Source of the DNA: a bacterium
GTDB taxonomy: Bacteria > Planctomycetota > UBA11346
NCBI GenBank assembly: GCA_020049615.1
Contig: JAIFKN010000063.1
Location: forward strand, 1-9,522
Reading direction: 5' to 3'
DNA length: 9,522 nucleotides
The translations under genes were made by a program, and so were the position numbers. Shown here piece by piece: positions 6,541 to 9,522 of this stretch. The notes under the pieces are model-generated. The model did no database searches and was not told where the DNA came from. It saw only the letters and a program-made list of their open reading frames with translations. Position 1 is the first letter of the stretch; every line of letters begins with the position of its first letter.

Positions 6541-8817
6541 GTGGATAGCGTTGCCGCTGCGCGGGAATACCGGCAGGCCTTCCCGCTGCCGCCGATCAGC
6601 CTTGCCTCCGTCGTCTCGACCGGTGCTGGACCGCTTGCGGCCATTGCCCGTCTGCATCTGGAGCAGGAGCGCGAGTTGTCGGGCGCGGCGCGGAGCTCGG
6701 TCACGTGGATCAGCCGTCGCGCACGGCTCGAGCAGGTCTTGGCGTATCCGGACCTGGATCTGGAATCCCGCCTGACGGCACTGTACCTGGCCGGAGAGAA
6801 GGTCGGTGGAGACGGCCGGCACGTCTGGCTGCGTGGGCTCATCGATCAGATGGAGGATGGACTGGGGCCGCAGCTGCCGCCCATCTGGCATCGGCTGCCG
6901 TTGCGGCTCCGCAGCATGGTGGTCGGTGCGACCTGCGACGCGCCGCTGGCCGATGACCTCGAGGCCCGGTTGCAGCGTCTGCTCCAGGCCACCTCTGGGG
7001 CCAGCGATCGCCTGTGGTGGCTGGTCCAGGGTGACCGCGCAGGGCTTGCCAACCTCCGCCATGATGTGCGTTTGCTGATCGACCTGCGGTCGCAATGCGT
7101 CGCCCAGGCGGATGTGGGCGAGGAACGCACACGCTGGCTGCAGTACCTCGATCAGAAGCTGCTGAATCTGACCATGGGCGAGGCAGGTCCTGGGGTGGGC
7201 CGCAAGGCGGAGCGCTTGGCCGTGTTCCATGTGACGGCCTCCTATCTGCTGGCATCGTTGGGGATCGATGGGGCTCGACGGCACCTGGACAGTCGCAAGT
7301 CGGATGGCTCGTTCCGGTGGGGAGAACCCGGGCGCAGCATCGTGCTGTGCCTGCTGGCCATCCGCACCGGAGACGATCCGGCTGTGGCCAGGCATCTGGA
7401 CGATCTGGCGGCGCTGGAGGTCGACACGACGCGCGCCGAGCGCTGGTTGCAGATCCATTTCAATCTGGCCCGCGGCCGGGTCGAGGTCGCACACCGCATC
7501 CTCGCCCGGATCGATCCGGGTGGCGCCTTCGGGGATCTGCATGCCTGCTGGTACCGGATCGGCATGCTGCTGAACGACCAGGTCATGCTGGCGCACCACC
7601 GGCAGCAGTTGCTGGATCGGGGGGCCGGTTACTGCTTCCGCGAGTTGAGCGCCTTTCCGGACATCAGCGCCGCGGTCTGGGCGGCTGGCGCGGAGGCCTT
7701 GCACTGGCAGGCCGTGCACCTGGGCCCGGTCGCTGCCGCGCCGCAGGCGGTGCGGCCCGTCGCGGCCGTGAACGCCGTCCCGGATGCCCTGGTCGGCGGT
7801 TCAGCGGCCATGCGCGACCTGCGGACAACCATCGCCGTCCTGGCTGACCGTCCTGAACCGGTGCTGATCGAGGCCGAGACCGGTTGCGGCAAGGAACTGG
7901 TGGCACGCGCCCTCCACGAGCGCTCTATCCGCGCCGACCAGCCCTTGGTGATCATCAATTGTGCTGCGCTCACCGACAGTCTTGGCGAGGCTGAGCTGTT
8001 CGGACATGTGCGCGGAGCCTTCACTGGAGCCGAGCGGGATCGCGACGGGGCCTTCGCTGCCGCCGGCAAGGGCACCATCGTCCTCGATGAGATCGGCTCC
8101 TTGAGCCTGCAGGTGCAGGGAGCCTTGCTCCGGGTGCTGGAGACGGGGGACTACATGCCGCTGGGCTCCGGCAAGGTGCGGCGCAGCACCGCCCGCATCG
8201 TCGCCGTCAGCAATGAGGATCTTGAGCAGACCGTGTCGCGTGGTGCCTTCCGGGCGGACCTGCTCTATCGACTGCGCCGTCTGCTCATCGGCATCCCGCC
8301 CTTGCGCGACCGGCTGGATGATCTCGACGACCTGTACCGGCACTTCGCCGCTCTCATTGGCATCGTGCCGCCCCCGGTCCTGGACGATGGCCTGCGCGCA
8401 GCCTGGACTGGCCACGATTGGCCAGGCAACGTCCGTGAGTTCCGCAATCAGGTCGAGCGGATCCTGATCATGCCCGCTGGAACTGCGTGGGCTATCGGTC
8501 CGGCTCGCGGAGGTCTGAAGGGGCCGGTCCGGCCTGCTGCGGCAGAACCGGCGGCAGAACCACCAGCAGTCGCGCCGCCCTTGGCGCGCATACCCGGTCC
8601 GCCGCGGGTACGGACCCGGCGGGCACGCGTCCTCTCCCTGCTCCTCCGCGATGGTGCGGTCACCCGCCGTTCCGTCATGCTGGAGAACGCCTGTGCACCA
8701 GCCACGGCGGCAGCTGATCTGGACGCGCTTGTCGCGGTAGGCCTCCTGCGCTTGGTGGACGAGGGGGGGCCGAATCAGCGGCATTTCGTTGCCGCCGCGC
8801 CTGCAGCGCCAGCCTGA
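6541..8817 (+). CDS. Sigma-54-dependent transcriptional activator with atypical N- and C-terminal domains
   Basis: The product is 758 aa, or 766 if started at GTG 6517. About residues 417-640 form the AAA+ domain that remodels sigma-54 RNA polymerase with ATP: Walker A AETGCGKE (445-452), intact GAFTGA sigma-54 contact loop (492-497), Walker B GTIVLDEI (511-518), arginine-finger region FRADLLYRL (570-578) and WPGNVRE (627-633). The first 400 or so residues are helical and Leu/Ala/Arg-rich with no receiver, GAF or PAS signature; they could be TPR-like repeats that sense a ligand or partner. After a Pro/Ala linker, residues 689-754 (RARVLSLLLRDGAVTRRSVMLENAC...ALVAVGLLRLVDEGG) look like a winged helix, replacing the usual Fis-type HTH. 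No neighbouring histidine kinase is present. The regulated genes are unknown. Confidence 0.9.
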   Translation: MDSVAAAREYRQAFPLPPISLASVVSTGAGPLAAIARLHLEQERELSGAARSSVTWISRRARLEQVLAYPDLDLESRLTALYLAGEKVGGDGRHVWLRGLIDQMEDGLGPQLPPIWHRLPLRLRSMVVGATCDAPLADDLEARLQRLLQATSGASDRLWWLVQGDRAGLANLRHDVRLLIDLRSQCVAQADVGEERTRWLQYLDQKLLNLTMGEAGPGVGRKAERLAVFHVTASYLLASLGIDGARRHLDSRKSDGSFRWGEPGRSIVLCLLAIRTGDDPAVARHLDDLAALEVDTTRAERWLQIHFNLARGRVEVAHRILARIDPGGAFGDLHACWYRIGMLLNDQVMLAHHRQQLLDRGAGYCFRELSAFPDISAAVWAAGAEALHWQAVHLGPVAAAPQAVRPVAAVNAVPDALVGGSAAMRDLRTTIAVLADRPEPVLIEAETGCGKELVARALHERSIRADQPLVIINCAALTDSLGEAELFGHVRGAFTGAERDRDGAFAAAGKGTIVLDEIGSLSLQVQGALLRVLETGDYMPLGSGKVRRSTARIVAVSNEDLEQTVSRGAFRADLLYRLRRLLIGIPPLRDRLDDLDDLYRHFAALIGIVPPPVLDDGLRAAWTGHDWPGNVREFRNQVERILIMPAGTAWAIGPARGGLKGPVRPAAAEPAAEPPAVAPPLARIPGPPRVRTRRARVLSLLLRDGAVTRRSVMLENACAPATAAADLDALVAVGLLRLVDEGGPNQRHFVAAAPAAPA

Positions 8818-8880
8818 CTCCTGACTTTTGCACCTGACTGTCCACGGTGTGGGTAATAGCCCGACAACAGATATGAACTC

Positions 8881-8906
8881 AATGTGGATCTATTATAGAT
8901 CACATT
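8881..8906. promoter_or_regulatory. Inverted repeat, candidate operator or weak terminator
   Basis: AATGTGGATCTA (8881-8892) and TAGATCACATT (8896-8906) pair around TTA with one bulged G; the core GATCTA-TTA-TAGATC is perfect. It lies 64 bp after the sigma-54 activator stop and 185 bp before the next start. TTTT occurs at its right end (8905-8908), so weak termination of the upstream gene is an alternative, but an 11-12 bp AT-rich palindrome also suits a repressor site. Confidence 0.4.
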
Positions 8907-8931
8907 TTCTGCTGTAGCTCGCGGGCTTGGT

Positions 8932-8951
8932 GCGGCGAATGGCGGCGAATG
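8932..8951 (+). repeat. Tandem duplication of a 10-bp unit
   Basis: GCGGCGAATG occurs twice in direct succession (8932-8941 and 8942-8951). The period is about one helical turn, so it could be a paired binding site, or simple replication slippage. Confidence 0.4.
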
Positions 8952-9091
8952 CCGGTAGCGAGCCAGCCGGCACGGATCGGGATGTTGTCTTAGTGTTGTT
9001 GCAGTAATTAGTTGCGGAAGTGCATCACATGCGGCCGGAGCGTGACAAGGGACGCAGGCCTCCTTGGTCCGGCTGATGCTCACTGCTTGGC

Positions 9092-9522
9092 ATGCCGACC
9101 AACGCGAGGCCAACGCAGCAGAGTCCATTGATCAACGGCCACCGTATCGCCAGTCTCGTATTCGCCCTGTGCTGCGTTCTGACATTGGTCGCTACAGAGC
9201 CTGCGCATCCGTCGCTGTTCGTCGATGCCCAGCGGGTCACCGCCATCCGCGCCGCTGTCACCACGAGCGGCACCTCCCAGAACGAGATCTACGCGCTGAT
9301 GCGGGACCGCGTGAACGCGACCGCGACCGACATCATCGATGGCGGGACCGCAACCCAGCCGGGTCGCAACTACGCCCGCAACTACCTGGCCCGCGAAGCC
9401 GCTGCCGTGTATGCCATCGGTGGCGAAAGCGCCTACGCGCAGATCGCCTATAACGCCATCGCCGCCATATACAGCGATCCCAGTTCGGGGACGACGATCC
9501 CGGAGGGCGTCGGCGCCAAGGG
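9092..9522 (+). CDS. Putative secreted polysaccharide-lyase-like protein, N-terminal part (3' end outside window)
   Basis: The frame is open from ATG 9092 to the window end, giving 143 residues. A Sec-type signal is likely: a short polar start, HRIASLVFALCCVLTLVA as the hydrophobic core, and cleavage near VAT-EP. The mature protein begins HPSLFVDAQRVTAIRAAV, followed by alpha-helical sequence (NEIYALMRDRVNATATDII, YARNYLAREAAAVYAIGGES, YAQIAYNAIAAIYSDP). This resembles the helical toroid start of heparinase II/III and alginate-lyase families, where 'HPSL/HPRL...' precedes a helical domain; it is recognised by style, and the catalytic part is not visible. No strong ribosome binding site precedes 9092; an in-frame TGA at 9074 limits extension, and TTG 9128 is an alternative start. 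If correct, it acts outside the cytoplasm on an acidic polysaccharide. The inverted repeat at 8881-8906 may regulate it. Confidence 0.75.
   Translation, partial: MPTNARPTQQSPLINGHRIASLVFALCCVLTLVATEPAHPSLFVDAQRVTAIRAAVTTSGTSQNEIYALMRDRVNATATDIIDGGTATQPGRNYARNYLAREAAAVYAIGGESAYAQIAYNAIAAIYSDPSSGTTIPEGVGAK

Larger units (their letters stand above)
8818..9091. other. Intergenic region between sigma-54 activator and secreted protein gene
   Basis: These 274 bp are visibly AT-richer than the flanking genes, especially 8860-8910 and 8980-9015. They hold the inverted repeat at 8881-8906 and a short tandem repeat at 8932-8951. I found neither a credible -24/-12 sigma-54 promoter nor a clear -35/-10 pair, though a promoter for the gene at 9092 must lie here. 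Confidence 0.5.

Noticed and set aside
6305..6775. Plus-strand frame containing the AraC tail, read as an independent 156-residue gene
   Set aside because: Only its first dozen residues match AraC; the rest is Arg/Ser-rich and overlaps the sigma-54 activator in another frame. Better explained as a remnant plus chance open frame.
6502..7719. Minus-strand open frame of 405 codons opposite the sigma-54 activator
   Set aside because: No domain or ribosome binding site; the plus strand has all AAA+ motifs in one uninterrupted frame.
8960..9000. Possible sigma-54 promoter (GGCACG at about 8969)
   Set aside because: The half matching -24 is present, but no TTGC lies at the required spacing, so it does not fit the consensus.

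Overview
The window is GC-rich bacterial chromosome. The gene content suggests a member of the Planctomycetota/Verrucomicrobiota/Lentisphaerota (PVC) group. It has secreted PQQ-type beta-propeller proteins opening with an 'ADWP..xGPNGD' motif, an AraC regulator paired with one of them, a sigma-54 activator, and a secreted protein with a 'HPSLFVDAQRV' start typical of polysaccharide-lyase-like proteins. This assignment is inference from gene style; no rRNA or marker gene is present.

Layout. (1) Positions 1-502: the 3' end of a tyrosine recombinase (integrase) gene, a strong hairpin terminator, and a minus-strand tRNA-Val(GAC) whose 3' end faces the integrase. This looks like the edge of an integrated element that extends leftwards out of the window. 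(2) Positions 503-871: GC-rich spacer with no gene I can support. (3) Positions 872-6337: a module that seems to be duplicated. A minus-strand secreted beta-propeller gene (872-2797) is divergent from an AraC-type regulator (2850-3743). Next comes a second, paralogous minus-strand propeller gene (3756-6137), divergent from a broken remnant of a second AraC gene (about 6229-6337). The two propeller proteins share a core of about 487 residues but carry extra beta-rich domains at opposite ends. (4) Positions 6338-6540: leader region with a perfect inverted repeat and a possible promoter. (5) Positions 6541-8817: a sigma-54-dependent activator with an intact AAA+ domain, a large helical N-terminal region in place of a receiver domain, and a winged-helix-like C-terminus in place of the usual Fis-type helix-turn-helix. 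(6) Positions 8818-9091: AT-richer intergenic region with a near-perfect inverted repeat. (7) Position 9092 to the window end: the start of a secreted protein, probably heparinase/alginate-lyase-like, running off the window.

How the genes fit together. The surviving AraC regulator probably controls its divergent propeller neighbour, and possibly the second propeller gene whose own regulator appears lost. The sigma-54 activator may control genes elsewhere, since I found no convincing -24/-12 promoter here. Most other long open frames in the window are antisense shadows produced by the high GC content.
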